From Methylocystis sp. (GTDB lineage: Bacteria > Pseudomonadota > Alphaproteobacteria > Rhizobiales > Beijerinckiaceae), in contig PERY01000011.1 of assembly GCA_002929055.1 (NCBI GenBank), forward strand, positions 1 through 64,000: a stretch of DNA of 64,000 nucleotides, in the 5' to 3' direction. Below the pieces are notes generated by a model. It saw nothing but the letters and a program-made list of their open reading frames with translations, was not told the DNA's origin and searched no databases. This document shows positions 1-8,917 of the stretch, one piece after another. The position numbers were made by a program, and so were the translations under genes. The first letter of the stretch is position 1; each line of letters starts with the position of its first letter.

Positions 1-345
1 CATGAAACCTCGACCGGGAATTGGCCGGGCGTGACGCCCTACCCGACCCCGCTCGGCATGACCGTCTCCATCCGCGCGATGGACCCGGCGCTCTGCAATG
101 CGCTCAAGGCCCGCGGCATCACGGTTTCGGTTCTGGAAATTCCGTATCCGACCTTCACCAGCCCGAAGCCCTTCGCCGCGAGCCAGGAGTTCAAGGCCAA
201 TGACGCCGTACCCAACCTGCCGACCGCGATGAAGGCCTGCGCCTCGCCGGGCTTCTACCGTCAGGCGGACTCGCCCTCCGACATCGCCGCCGCGATGCAG
301 GACATGTTCGCCCAGGCCGTCCAGTCGGCGCGGCTGACGCAGTAG
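1..345 (+). CDS. TadG-like pilus assembly protein, C-terminal part (truncated by window edge)
   Basis: The reading frame is open from base 1 to the stop at 343-345, giving 114 visible residues, so the start lies outside the window. Internal GTG/ATG codons at 31 and 58 are probably not real starts, because the frame continues upstream without a stop (HETSTGNWPG...). The tail resembles the C-terminus of TadG/TadE-type Flp pilus proteins with a von Willebrand-like region: alternating beta/helical segments, an isolated Cys near CNALKARG and an S-P-S-D-I-A-A-A-M helix at the end. Such proteins are anchored in the inner membrane by an N-terminal helix that is not visible here. The main Tad locus at 6.9-18.3 kb supports the call. 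Family assignment is an inference from a partial sequence. Confidence 0.55.
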   Translation, partial: HETSTGNWPGVTPYPTPLGMTVSIRAMDPALCNALKARGITVSVLEIPYPTFTSPKPFAASQEFKANDAVPNLPTAMKACASPGFYRQADSPSDIAAAMQDMFAQAVQSARLTQ

Positions 346-362
346 GGCTTGGAAAAAAGCCG

Positions 363-384
363 CCGGCCCCTCCCAAGGGGCCGG
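363..384 (+). terminator. Putative intrinsic terminator after the TadG-like gene
   Basis: A 9-bp perfect stem (CCGGCCCCT at 363-371, AGGGGCCGG at 376-384) with a CCCA loop lies 17 bp past the stop codon. The downstream tract on the plus strand (TATTGCC) is only weakly U-rich. An A-run just upstream would form a better U-run on the minus strand. Confidence 0.45.
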
Positions 385-463
385 TATTGCCTTGGATTGC
401 CCTTTGCTATAGCACGGCTCGAAGCGAAGCGCGGCCCAGCCCGCCTCATTCGAGAGCAGCGCC

Positions 464-697
464 ATGAGCCAGAAGCCGATCAATTACCTGCATCTTTCTA
501 CGCTGGTCGCGGTCGCGATCCTCGTCGGAACGGAGCTCGTCGGCGCCTCCTGGGCCGCCGGTTGGGCGCTGGGCGGCCTTTTTCAGCTCGACCCGATGGT
601 CAGCCGCGCGATCGAAGTCGGCTTCTCGTTCCTTGGCCTTGTCGGCCTCTATTTCTTCATGAAGACCGCGATCCGCAACGAGCCGATCCGGGGCTGA
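464..697 (+). CDS. Small two-helix membrane protein of unknown function
   Basis: A 77-residue protein starts at an ATG preceded by a GAG-containing purine stretch. Residues about 10-35 form a hydrophobic helix (LSTLVAVAILVGTELVGASW), and residues about 50-68 form a second helix (VGFSFLGLVGLYFFM). A short basic tail ending RNEPIRG follows, so both termini are probably cytoplasmic. It stands alone between the TadG-like gene and the glucan-biosynthesis gene. I recognise no named family; conserved hypothetical membrane proteins of this size are common in Beijerinckiaceae/Methylocystaceae. Expression is supported only by the clean frame and codon usage like that of its neighbours. Confidence 0.6.
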   Translation: MSQKPINYLHLSTLVAVAILVGTELVGASWAAGWALGGLFQLDPMVSRAIEVGFSFLGLVGLYFFMKTAIRNEPIRG

Positions 698-821
698 GGC
701 TGCGACGTCACGCGCTCGAGGCGCGTCTCCGGGAAAAAGTTTCGCCACGTTTCTAGGCTTGATCTGAGCGGGTCGGGGCTCTCTCGCGCCGTCCCGGCTG
801 AAGGCTGACAGGGATTCCCAG

Positions 822-2405
822 ATGATTGAGAAGCAGGATCGCCGTTCTTTCCTCAAGGTCGCAGCTGCGACGGGCGCGCTCAGCGCCGTCGGCGCGCGCG
901 AGGGCGAAGCCGCGACCGCCGTCACCAACGTCAAGCTCGGCGACGCGCAGCCCTTCTCCTTCGAGGCGCTGAAGCAGGAGGCGCAGCGGCTCATCAAGGA
1001 GCCCTATCGCAAGCCCAACATCCCCTCGCCGGAGATCACCTCGCAGATCGACTACGAGAAGTGGGGTCAGATCACCTACAACACCGATCACGCGCTCTTC
1101 GCCGACACGAAGGAGCGGTTTCCGATCGAGTTCTTCCATCTCGGCATGTTCTTCAAGAAGGCGATCAAGGTCCATGTCGTCGAGAACGGCGCCGCGCGCG
1201 AAGTGCTCTACGACACGAGCTACTTCAACATGCCTGCCGACTCGATCGCGCGTCAGTTGCCGGCCGGCGCCGGCTTCGCCGGATTCCGCATCCAGGAGTC
1301 GAAGGAAGGCTCGCTCGACTGGAAGAAGAACGACTGGGTCGCCTTCCTCGGCGCTTCCTACTTCCGCGCAATCGGCGAACTGCGACAATACGGCCTCTCG
1401 GCGCGCGGCGTCGCGCTCGACACCTGGCAGGCGGGAACGAATGAGGAGTTCCCCGACTTCACACAAATCTATGTGGGGCCGGAGACGGCCGACGGCGTCG
1501 TGCTGCATGCGCTGCTCGAAGGCCCCTCGATCGTCGGGGCCTACAAATTCCTGATGACGCGCGGCAAGGGCGTCGTCATGGACATCGACTGCGCGCTCTA
1601 TCTTCGCGGCAAGTTCACGCGTTTCGGCATCGCGCCGCTGACGTCGATGTACTGGTTCTCCGAGACCGTGAAGCCGACCGGGGTCGACTGGCGCCCCGAG
1701 GTGCACGACTCGGACGGGCTCAGCATGTGGACCGGAACGGGCGAGCGCCTGTGGCGCCCCTTGAACAACCCCGGCCGGGTGATGGCCTCCGCCTTCGGCG
1801 ACAATAATCCGAAGGGCTTCGGCCTTATGCAGCGGGACCGAAACTTCGACCATTATCTCGACGGCGTGTTCTATGACCGCCGCCCGAGCGTGTGGGTGGA
1901 GCCCAAGGGCGACTGGGGCAAGGGAACCATCCAATTGATCGAAATCCCCACCGACGACGAGATTCACGACAACATCGTCGTCGTCTGGGTGCCGGAGAAG
2001 CCCGCCGTCCCCGGCGCGAACTTCGATTTTTCGTACCGTCTGCACTGGCTAGCGGACGAGCCCTACCCCACGCCGCTGGCCCGCTGCGTCGCGACGCGTC
2101 TGGGCAACGGCGGCCAGCCCGGCAGACCCCGCCCGAAAGGCGTGCGCAAATTCATGGTGGAGTTCCTCGGCGAGCCGCTGACCAAGCTCCCCTTCGGCGT
2201 CAAGCCGGAGCCGGCTCTCTGGGCCTCGCGCGGAACCTTCTCATACGTCTTCACGGAAGCGGTGTTCGACGAAGTGCCGGGTCACTGGCGCGCGCAATTC
2301 GATCTCACCGTCGAGGGAACGGAGCCGGTCGAAATGCGGCTCTTCCTGAAGCACGGCGACACCGTGCTGTCCGAGAACTGGCTCTACCAGTATCACCCGT
2401 TCTGA
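822..2405 (+). CDS. Periplasmic glucan biosynthesis protein, MdoG/OpgG-OpgD family
   Basis: The protein has 527 residues, the usual family length. It begins with a twin-arginine signal (QDRRSFLKVAAATGALSAVG), so it is folded before export to the periplasm; in Escherichia coli this Tat route is typical of OpgD rather than OpgG. The mature part matches the MdoG beta-sandwich family: F-S-F-E-A-L near residue 45, the FPIEFFHLG segment near 105, the FLGASYFRA motif near 175 and the WLYQYHPF C-terminus. The family shapes osmoregulated periplasmic glucans made by the membrane synthase OpgH. No opgH lies in the window; the next gene is a convergent glycosyltransferase. Whether it is OpgG-like or OpgD-like cannot be decided here. 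Confidence 0.9.
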   Translation: MIEKQDRRSFLKVAAATGALSAVGAREGEAATAVTNVKLGDAQPFSFEALKQEAQRLIKEPYRKPNIPSPEITSQIDYEKWGQITYNTDHALFADTKERFPIEFFHLGMFFKKAIKVHVVENGAAREVLYDTSYFNMPADSIARQLPAGAGFAGFRIQESKEGSLDWKKNDWVAFLGASYFRAIGELRQYGLSARGVALDTWQAGTNEEFPDFTQIYVGPETADGVVLHALLEGPSIVGAYKFLMTRGKGVVMDIDCALYLRGKFTRFGIAPLTSMYWFSETVKPTGVDWRPEVHDSDGLSMWTGTGERLWRPLNNPGRVMASAFGDNNPKGFGLMQRDRNFDHYLDGVFYDRRPSVWVEPKGDWGKGTIQLIEIPTDDEIHDNIVVVWVPEKPAVPGANFDFSYRLHWLADEPYPTPLARCVATRLGNGGQPGRPRPKGVRKFMVEFLGEPLTKLPFGVKPEPALWASRGTFSYVFTEAVFDEVPGHWRAQFDLTVEGTEPVEMRLFLKHGDTVLSENWLYQYHPF

Positions 2406-2409
2406 CGCC

Positions 2410-3825
2410 TCAGAGCCGCGTCTGGAATGCGCCTTCGCGCACGATGCCGAGAAGCTGGTTTGCGGAGTCGCGCCAGCCTGTGGGCGCAATGACCGGCGCC
2501 GGACGCTTTTCGGCCAATGCTTCCCTCATGCGCGCCGCAAGGCCCCCGGAGTCGAGAAGCGGGAAGTAATCCGCGCTGTCGCCCGCGACTTCGCGAAACA
2601 CGTCGATGTCGGTCGCAATCACCGGCGTGCCGTGGTTCGCGGCCTCGACGATGGGCAGCCCGAAGCCTTCCGCGACGGACGCCAGGACGAGGGCGCGGGC
2701 GTGCTGATAAAGCAGCGCGAGGTCCGCGTCTCCCGCGCGCGGCAACCAGAAAAGCCGCTTGCCGAATTCGGGATGCGCGCGAAGGCGCCGCTCGAACTGC
2801 GTCATGCCCCAGCCGCGGGCGCCGACGATGACATAGGTCGCGTCCACGCCTTCCGACCAGAGCCGCTCGAGCGCGTCGAGAACGACGGGATAGCCCTTGC
2901 GCGGCTCGACCGTGCCGACGCCAAGGAAGAACGGCTTGCCATCCACGATCTGCTGCGCCTGCGGCGACGCGGCTCCGGAAGCCGCGCCCGCGAAGTCAGC
3001 CCCAAGCCGCCACCAGCCGAGCGGAAGGCCGGTGACCGTTCGTTCGTTAGCCGCAAGAAAATCACGAAGGCTCTCGGCAGCCGCGCGTGAATCGGCGACG
3101 ACGCCGTCGCTGTGCAGCACGATCTGCGATAGCCAGCTTTCGAAACGCTGGTTGAGCGCAGGCGGGAAAGCATTGGGATAGATCAGCGGCAGGATGTCGT
3201 AGAGACAGACGACATTCGCCCCGCCCCTGGCTTTGATCTCCCCGAGGATCGGCAGATATTCCTCGGTGTGGTTCCAGCTCGCGTCGAGCATGACGAAGAT
3301 GTCGCCATCCGCGATGTCCACCGTCTCCGGCATGTCGGGGTGACGGTAATAGGTGAAGAGCTTGCCGCGGTGAATCGCGACCGGCAATCCGGCGCCCGTC
3401 TCCCAGGCGTTGCGCGCAATCTCCCGCACGACGCGCTGGATGCCCGTCCGCTTGCCCGAGCGCAGCGTGCTCGTCATGTCGAGCAGCAGGCGGGGCGCTC
3501 CGGTCGGGAGCGCGGCGGGAAGGACGACAGGCCCATCGCTCGCCCGCCAGGCGGGATACCTGTTCTTGCGCTCGACATAGCCGGGAAAAAGGGTCGCTTC
3601 GGCGTTACGCAAGGCGCGCGACAGCGTCCAGTACAGCTCCATCGCGCGCAGCTTGAAGAACGTCTGGATGCGCGTGAACAGACGCCGGCCGTAGGACATG
3701 CCAGCTTCTTCCGCGCGCTCGAGCTGCGTCAGAGCGTTCAGATAGGCGCTTATCTCCAGATCAACGTTTCTTTCCGAGAGCATCTTGTTTACTGCCAGGT
3801 CTTCGTGGATCGAGATTATCGCCAT
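2410..3825 (-). CDS. Glycosyltransferase family 4/1 (GT-B fold)
   Basis: The product has 471 residues from the ATG at 3825 (MAIISIHEDL). The frame stays open upstream to 3972, but that extension looks unlike coding sequence. The C-terminal half carries the GT4 nucleotide-sugar site: a VGTVEPRKGY segment, and EGFGLPIVEA, which supplies the EX7E motif. The central region includes LLDMTSTLRSGKRTGIQRVVRE, split here as a GT-B N-domain segment often seen in O-antigen or capsule mannosyl/rhamnosyl-type transferases. Donor and acceptor cannot be read from the sequence. It converges on the glucan gene with a 4-bp gap, and ModA lies upstream on the same strand about 180 bp away. Confidence 0.85.
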   Translation of the reverse strand: MAIISIHEDLAVNKMLSERNVDLEISAYLNALTQLERAEEAGMSYGRRLFTRIQTFFKLRAMELYWTLSRALRNAEATLFPGYVERKNRYPAWRASDGPVVLPAALPTGAPRLLLDMTSTLRSGKRTGIQRVVREIARNAWETGAGLPVAIHRGKLFTYYRHPDMPETVDIADGDIFVMLDASWNHTEEYLPILGEIKARGGANVVCLYDILPLIYPNAFPPALNQRFESWLSQIVLHSDGVVADSRAAAESLRDFLAANERTVTGLPLGWWRLGADFAGAASGAASPQAQQIVDGKPFFLGVGTVEPRKGYPVVLDALERLWSEGVDATYVIVGARGWGMTQFERRLRAHPEFGKRLFWLPRAGDADLALLYQHARALVLASVAEGFGLPIVEAANHGTPVIATDIDVFREVAGDSADYFPLLDSGGLAARMREALAEKRPAPVIAPTGWRDSANQLLGIVREGAFQTRL

Positions 3826-4006
3826 GTTACACAAAAACCGCTCGGACCTGCGCGCCGGGACGGAGACGTACGGCCGGTCCCAAGACCGAGGAAACCCGCC
3901 AGTCAGTCTTGTATAAGAAGGCCCGTCCGAGACAAGCCAGCGAGCGCCGGAATCACCTGCCGAATTGTCCATCCGTTTTCAGCCGCGCGCCCGCGGCGCG
4001 CGCTGC

Positions 4007-4810
4007 TCAATGCAAAAGCGTAAAGCCCTGCTCGACGAAAACGGACTTGGCGGCTTTGCTCTTGAGGAAGGCGAGCAGCTTCGCGGGCGCCTCGCCCGCC
4101 GCCGTGGTCAACGCGATCGGATAGACGATCGGCGGATGCGAACTGGCAGGGAACGTCGCGACGATTTTGACCTTGGGGTCGGATTTCGCGTCGGTGAAAT
4201 AGACGATGCCCAGCGGCGCCTCTTCGCGCGAGACGAACATCAGCGCGGACCGAACATTGTCGGTGAACGCGAGGTTCGGCTGCGCGGTCGTCCATAAATC
4301 GAGCTTCTCCAGCGCCGCCTTCGCATATTTGCCGGCGGGCACGGACGCAGGGTCTCCGGTCGCGATCTTGCCTGCGCCAATCGCGGCCGAGAGAGCCTCT
4401 TTCGTGAACGCCAGCTTCTCGAGCTTCGAGGATTTCGGCGCAACGACGACAAGCGCGTTGCCCAGGAGATTCGCCCGCGTGTCGGCCTTGATGAGGCCTT
4501 TCCCCGCAAGATGGTCCATCGAGGCCTCGTCCGCGGCGATGAAGACCTCCGCAGGCGCGCCCGACTCAATCTGCTTCGCGAGCGCCATGGAGCCCGCATA
4601 GCTGATCTTGAGTTCGATTCCGGTCTTGGCCGTGAAGGCCGCCGCAGCCCTCTCCAGCGCATTCTTCAGGCTCGCCGCAGCGAAGACTGTGATCGTCGAC
4701 GCGGTGACTTGCCCGCCCGGCGCCGGCGCAGCGACCGGCGCCTCAGCACGAACCGCTCCCGCGCCGAGTACGAGCGTAAGAACGAACCCAATGCCGAAAA
4801 ATTTGAACAC
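4007..4810 (-). CDS. modA: Molybdate ABC transporter substrate-binding protein
   Basis: The protein has 267 residues with a signal peptide (MFKFFGIGFVLTLVLGAGAVRAEA). The ModA core follows: ITVFAAASLKNALE near residue 40, the SYAGSMALAKQIESGAPAEVF segment (S and A contacts to the oxyanion), and the ADEASMD and GNALVVV blocks typical of type 2 periplasmic binding proteins. It would capture molybdate in the periplasm for the ABC importer. That is relevant to FeMo-cofactor synthesis in a diazotroph. No modB or modC lies next to it, so the permease and ATPase must be encoded elsewhere. Expression from the 260-bp region shared with dusA is likely; I could not identify a ModE box. Confidence 0.92.
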   Translation of the reverse strand: MFKFFGIGFVLTLVLGAGAVRAEAPVAAPAPGGQVTASTITVFAAASLKNALERAAAAFTAKTGIELKISYAGSMALAKQIESGAPAEVFIAADEASMDHLAGKGLIKADTRANLLGNALVVVAPKSSKLEKLAFTKEALSAAIGAGKIATGDPASVPAGKYAKAALEKLDLWTTAQPNLAFTDNVRSALMFVSREEAPLGIVYFTDAKSDPKVKIVATFPASSHPPIVYPIALTTAAGEAPAKLLAFLKSKAAKSVFVEQGFTLLH

Positions 4811-5069
4811 GGGATTTTACTCCAACACACGGACGCCAGCGTCGATGGAACAGGCGTAATGTATTCGTCTTTTATATTGCTAACGCGCGTCGATACGGCT
4901 GTCATGCACAAAGATGAAGCAGCGACAGCGGAATGCTCCAGCCGCGCGTCTCCTCGGCAAAAACGCGCTCCCGGCGCGCCAGACGATCGAAAGGTAGCGA
5001 AAAACGTCGTATCGAGGCGTAGAGTAAACTGCGCAAGACGCTACCTGCGCCATTGAGACTGAATCACGA

Positions 5070-6101
5070 ATGTTGACAAATCAGGACATCAGATTCGCCG
5101 TTGCGCCCATGATGGATTGGACCGACCGGCATTGCCGGCGTTTCCATCGGCTGCTCTCGCGCCGCGCGCGGCTTTACACGGAGATGTTGACGACCGGGGC
5201 CGTAATCCACGGCGATCGCGTGCGGCTAATGGGATTCGACGCCTTCGAACAGCCCGTCGCTTTTCAGCTGGGAGGCTCGGAGCCGGACGATCTTGCGCGC
5301 GCGGCGCGCATCGTCGCGGATTTTGGCTATGCCGAGGTCAATCTGAATGTCGGCTGCCCTTCCGACCGCGTACAGAATGGCGCTTTTGGCGCTTGCCTCA
5401 TGCAGCGCCCCGCGCTGGTGGCTGATTGCGTCAGGGCGATGAAGGACGCCGTCCCCCTGCCCGTTACGGTCAAATGCCGCATCGGCGTCGACGATCAGGA
5501 ACCAAGGCAGGCGCTTTTCGAACTTGCGGCGCAATGCGTCGAAGCGGGCGTCGACGCTCTCTTCGTCCATGCGCGCAAGGCCTGGCTGCGGGGTCTCTCC
5601 CCGAAGGAAAACCGTGACATTCCTCCGCTCGATTATGCGATCGTTCACGACCTCAAGCGGGCGTTTCCAGCAACGCCAGTGGCGATCAATGGCGGTCTGA
5701 CGACCATCCCACAGATGCGAGAGCAACTAGCCTTCGTCGATGGAGTCATGATCGGACGCGCCGCCTATCACGATCCGACTCTGCTGCTCGATGTAGACCC
5801 TCATTTCTTTGGCGCGCCGGCGCCATTCCCTGACACCTTCGCGGCCGTCGAGGCATACCTGCCCTACATCGCGCGCGAGTTGGGCAAGGGCGAGAAGCTT
5901 TCGAACATCACGCGCCACCTGCTCGGCCTCTTCTCGGGCCTTCCCGGCGCCCGGAATTTCCGCCGCCGCCTGGCTCTCGAGGCTGTGCGCCAGGGCGCCG
6001 GGCCAGAGGTTCTGATTGCAGCGGTTGACGAGGTGCGCATTGCAACGGAGCGCATGAACGAGGCGCGCTCCGCCCTTCTCACGACGCTGCCAGCGACATG
6101 A
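5070..6101 (+). CDS. dusA: tRNA-dihydrouridine(20/20a) synthase
   Basis: This 343-residue FMN enzyme reduces uridine 20/20a in the tRNA D-loop using NADPH. The DusA pattern is clear: FAVAPMMDWTDRHCRRF at the N-terminus, LYTEMLTTGAV, the QLGGSEPDDLARAARI block, and NVGCPSDRVQNGAFGACLM, which contains the catalytic Cys. The TVKCRIGVDD and NGGLTT segments of the TIM barrel and the helical C-terminal GEKLSNITRHLLGLFSGLPGARNF block complete it, with runs split here for description. The gene overlaps the convergent cobS by 23 bp at its 3' end. It diverges from modA across about 260 bp without another gene. Confidence 0.95.
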   Translation: MLTNQDIRFAVAPMMDWTDRHCRRFHRLLSRRARLYTEMLTTGAVIHGDRVRLMGFDAFEQPVAFQLGGSEPDDLARAARIVADFGYAEVNLNVGCPSDRVQNGAFGACLMQRPALVADCVRAMKDAVPLPVTVKCRIGVDDQEPRQALFELAAQCVEAGVDALFVHARKAWLRGLSPKENRDIPPLDYAIVHDLKRAFPATPVAINGGLTTIPQMREQLAFVDGVMIGRAAYHDPTLLLDVDPHFFGAPAPFPDTFAAVEAYLPYIARELGKGEKLSNITRHLLGLFSGLPGARNFRRRLALEAVRQGAGPEVLIAAVDEVRIATERMNEARSALLTTLPAT

Positions 6102-6852
6102 GCACGGCGATCTCGGCAAGCTGCTGGGCGGCCCCAAGAACATCACCCGTATAGCCGCCAATCTGCCGGTCAGCGATCTTGCCGACGACAAGAGCGGCGC
6201 CGAAAGCCGCCATTTGAGAGACGACGGTTTGCGTGAGCGATGCCCCGGCAAGCAGCGGCGTCAGGCCAATCGCAGACGCAATATAGGACGCGTGACGCAT
6301 TGCTGAAGGAGATGGCGTAGCGGCGGAAGAGCCGGCCCCGTCGACGCGCGCCGGAAGTAAGGTGAGGAGGGGCGAGAGCCCCGCAACCCGTGACAGGGCC
6401 GCCGCGGAAATGATCGCGAAGGCGGCCAGAAAAGCGCCGCGGTCGATGATCGCCGCGATCGCAGAAACCCGCAGCAGAGTCGCAAGGCAAAGAGCGAGCG
6501 CGCCATAGGCGCCGAGGCGGCTGTCCCGCATGATGGCGAGTTTCTGATCGCGGGTGGCGCCGCCGCCGAAGCCGTCGGCGACATCCGCGAGTCCATCCTC
6601 GTGCAGCGCGCCGGTCGCAAGCGCCAGCACACTAACGGCGCAGGCTGCCGACAGGAACGGACCGAGGTGCACGATGTGGGCAGCAAGAATCGAAGCCGAA
6701 CCGAACGCGCCTATGATCGCGCCGGCGAGAGGAGTCGCCCAGACGACGCGCCCGAAATCGGGCATGGAATGGCCGTCCCTGCCAGGTTCGATCGGCAGAC
6801 GGGAATAAAAGCGCAAACAAGCGCGGATATCTGCGGCGGCGCCTTCCTGCAT
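6079..6852 (-). CDS. cobS: Adenosylcobinamide-GDP ribazoletransferase (cobalamin synthase)
   Basis: The 257-residue integral membrane protein joins adenosylcobinamide-GDP and alpha-ribazole in the last steps of B12 synthesis. Evidence: RFYSRLPIEP near the N-terminus, the conserved GALHEDGLADVADGFGGG motif (acidic, Mg-binding) near residue 82, RDSRLGAYGALAL, and several hydrophobic helices. The start ATG at 6852 follows a hairpin (6869-6894). No cobalamin riboswitch (B12 box) is visible upstream, and no other cob gene is in the window. The 3' end overlaps dusA by 23 bp in convergent orientation. Confidence 0.93.
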   Translation of the reverse strand: MQEGAAADIRACLRFYSRLPIEPGRDGHSMPDFGRVVWATPLAGAIIGAFGSASILAAHIVHLGPFLSAACAVSVLALATGALHEDGLADVADGFGGGATRDQKLAIMRDSRLGAYGALALCLATLLRVSAIAAIIDRGAFLAAFAIISAAALSRVAGLSPLLTLLPARVDGAGSSAATPSPSAMRHASYIASAIGLTPLLAGASLTQTVVSQMAAFGAALVVGKIADRQIGGYTGDVLGAAQQLAEIAVLMSLAAS

Positions 6853-6868
6853 GCCCTTTACATCGCCG

Positions 6869-6894
6869 AAGGCGCTCGCTTTGTCGAGCGCCTT
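6869..6894 (-). terminator. Hairpin between tadC and cobS
   Basis: A perfect 10-bp stem (AAGGCGCTCG / CGAGCGCCTT) with a 6-nt loop sits in the 52-bp gap between the tadC stop and the cobS start. It lacks a U-run, so it may be a processing or weak termination signal at the end of the pilus operon rather than a classical terminator. Confidence 0.4.
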
Positions 6895-6904
6895 CCCGGG
6901 AGGA

Positions 6905-7876
6905 TCAGAAGTTCTGCGACACCTGAATCGCAGCGGGGGAAAGAACCACGACCATCAGCACCGGCAGGAAGAAGACGATCATCGGGACGGTCAGCTTGGG
7001 AGGCAGCGCCGCCGCCTTCTTCTCCGCTTCCATCATGCGGGTGTCGCGGCTCTCCTGAGCCGTGATACGCAGCGCCTGACCGAGCGGGGTGCCGTATTTT
7101 TCAGCCTGAATCAGAACGGTGGAAATCTGCTTCACGCCGTCGAGGCCTGTGCGCGCCGATAGATTCATATAAGCGGAGCGCCGGTCGGGCAGATAGGAGA
7201 GTTCGGCGGTGGCCAGCGCGAACTCCTCGGCAAGAGGAATCGACTGGACGCCGATCTCCTGGCCGACCTTCCGGAACGCATGTTCGATGGACATGCCGGA
7301 CTCGACGCAAATGAGCATCAAATCGAGCGCGTCGGGAAAGGCGCGTTGCATCGACAGCTGACGATTGGTGATGGTGTTCCGGATGAACATCTCCGGCGCC
7401 TTGATGCCGGCGTAAGTCGCGCCGAGCACGATGCCCACCTTCATCAATCCGCCCATCTCCGGATCGCCGAGGAAAAGCACGTAAAAGACAGCGCCGAGAA
7501 GAAAGACGATCGGCGTCACGAGCCGGAAAAACAGGAAGGCGATTTCCGCCTGCGGGCCACGAAAGCCCGCGGAGGCGAGCTTCATCTTGGCGTCTTCGGT
7601 GTTTAGCCAGGTCGACAATGAAAACTTGTCGACGACATTCTTCATGTAGAGTTTGGGTTCCTGCCTCAAGCCCTTGCTTTGCGCGCTCTTCGCGAGCGCG
7701 CGCTCACGCTGGCGAATCCTCTCGCGCTCGCTCGACACGCTTTTCATGCGCTTGGTGAGCGAGTCATTGCTTAGGAAAGGCATGGCGATCGTGATGATGG
7801 TCGCTATGATAGCGATCGCCGTCAGCGCGCTCACCACGAACTGACTGTCGGTCACCTTTTCGAGAATGTTTTCCAT
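6905..7876 (-). CDS. tadC: Flp pilus inner-membrane platform protein TadC (type II secretion F family)
   Basis: The 323-residue protein has a hydrophobic N-terminus (residues about 13-35), a central pair of helices around FLFFRLVTPIVFLLGAVFYV, and the T2SSF block. That block includes PDALDLMLICVESGMSIEHAF and GVKQISTVLIQAEKYGTPLGQALRI. A C-terminal membrane helix (TVPMIVFFLPVLMVVVLSP) closes it. With TadB it forms the platform on which the TadA ATPase acts during pilus polymerisation. It is the last gene of the leftward cpaB-to-tadC operon and lies 43 bp after tadB. No TadD follows; cobS is next. Confidence 0.9.
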   Translation of the reverse strand: MENILEKVTDSQFVVSALTAIAIIATIITIAMPFLSNDSLTKRMKSVSSERERIRQRERALAKSAQSKGLRQEPKLYMKNVVDKFSLSTWLNTEDAKMKLASAGFRGPQAEIAFLFFRLVTPIVFLLGAVFYVLFLGDPEMGGLMKVGIVLGATYAGIKAPEMFIRNTITNRQLSMQRAFPDALDLMLICVESGMSIEHAFRKVGQEIGVQSIPLAEEFALATAELSYLPDRRSAYMNLSARTGLDGVKQISTVLIQAEKYGTPLGQALRITAQESRDTRMMEAEKKAAALPPKLTVPMIVFFLPVLMVVVLSPAAIQVSQNF

Positions 7877-7919
7877 ATCGCCAGCCTCGTCCGCGCTTCC
7901 GTCTAACTTCGATGCTGCT

Positions 7920-8894
7920 TCAGATGTCGAAATTGATCATCTTGCGCATCATGAGGACGCCGATGGTCATCCATATCAAACCGCAAGCGACAATGACCTT
8001 CCCGATGTCGGTCGTAAACAGAACCATCATGTAGGACGGCGTTGTCAAATAGACGGAGCCGCCGACCAGAAAGGGAAGGCTACCGATGATGTACGCCGAC
8101 GCCTTCGCCTCGGACGACATCGCCTTGATCTTCCCTTTCATCTTTTTGCGGTCGCGAAGCACGCGAGACAGATTTCCCAGCGCCTCGGACAGATTGCCGC
8201 CCGACTTCTGCTGAATGTTGATGACAATTGAGAAGAACGAAGCTTCAGACACCGGCACGCGCTCGGCAAATCTTTCGACCGCTTCACCGATCGACATGCC
8301 GATCGTCTGCGACTCGATGATCCGACGGAACTCGCTTCGCACCGGCTCCTGGCTTTCCGCTGCGATGACGCGAAAACAGTCGGCGACCGGAAGGCCGGCT
8401 TTCACGCCGCGGATGATGATGTCGATCGCGCCGGGAAACGCGTCGATGAATTTCGCGATGCGCCGCTTGCGCAGGAAGGAGAGGAGCCAATTGGGAACGC
8501 CGAACATACCGACTATCGCGCCGCCGGCGACGATGAGCAGGTCGCCGTTCACCACAAAGAGAAGGAAGGCGACAAGAAGCCCGAAAGCCACGGAACCGAT
8601 AAGGAACATCTGCTTTGTCCAGGTTAAGCCAGCCTGGGTGATCCGCTGTTCAAGGTCGAGACGCTTTTTCTTGTTCCTCTCCTCAACCTCCTTGAGGCTT
8701 TCAGTGATCAGTTTGCGGCGCTTTGCCGGGTCGACGCCCTTCCCGGCGCCTGCGCGATCCGACGAGCCGCCTGTCAGAGCGGCCTGCCGCTTCTGAGCCT
8801 TGATGTCGCCCGAGAGGTAGGGATACACGAAAGCGTACATCAGGCCGGCGACGGTGATCACAATCAGAGCGACAACGACGATCTGCTTATCCAT
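7920..8894 (-). CDS. tadB: Flp pilus inner-membrane platform protein TadB (type II secretion F family)
   Basis: The 324-residue protein has an N-terminal membrane helix (IVVVALIVITVAGLMYAFVYP). A charged coiled-coil-like cytoplasmic part rich in K/R/E follows (residues about 35-90), then helices near 100-135 and the T2SSF domain. Domain features are DAFPGAIDIIIRGVKAGLPVADC, and ASFFSIVINIQQKSGGNLSEAL, the G-G-N-L signature of the family. Two C-terminal membrane helices close it. It is 23 bp downstream of the TadA gene in the same operon and pairs with TadC. Confidence 0.92.
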   Translation of the reverse strand: MDKQIVVVALIVITVAGLMYAFVYPYLSGDIKAQKRQAALTGGSSDRAGAGKGVDPAKRRKLITESLKEVEERNKKKRLDLEQRITQAGLTWTKQMFLIGSVAFGLLVAFLLFVVNGDLLIVAGGAIVGMFGVPNWLLSFLRKRRIAKFIDAFPGAIDIIIRGVKAGLPVADCFRVIAAESQEPVRSEFRRIIESQTIGMSIGEAVERFAERVPVSEASFFSIVINIQQKSGGNLSEALGNLSRVLRDRKKMKGKIKAMSSEAKASAYIIGSLPFLVGGSVYLTTPSYMMVLFTTDIGKVIVACGLIWMTIGVLMMRKMINFDI

Positions 8895-8917
8895 GGCTCT
8901 GAACCCTTTCGCCCATA

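Noticed and set aside
31-345. Complete 104-aa gene starting at GTG 31
   Set aside because: The frame is open to the first base of the window and reads as continuous protein, so this is the tail of a longer gene.
753-2045. 430-codon frame on the minus strand
   Set aside because: Antisense to the glucan protein; rich in His/Arg/Val/Asp with no family resemblance.
6853-6904. Cobalamin riboswitch before cobS
   Set aside because: The gap is only 52 bp and contains a simple hairpin; no B12-box sequence is seen.
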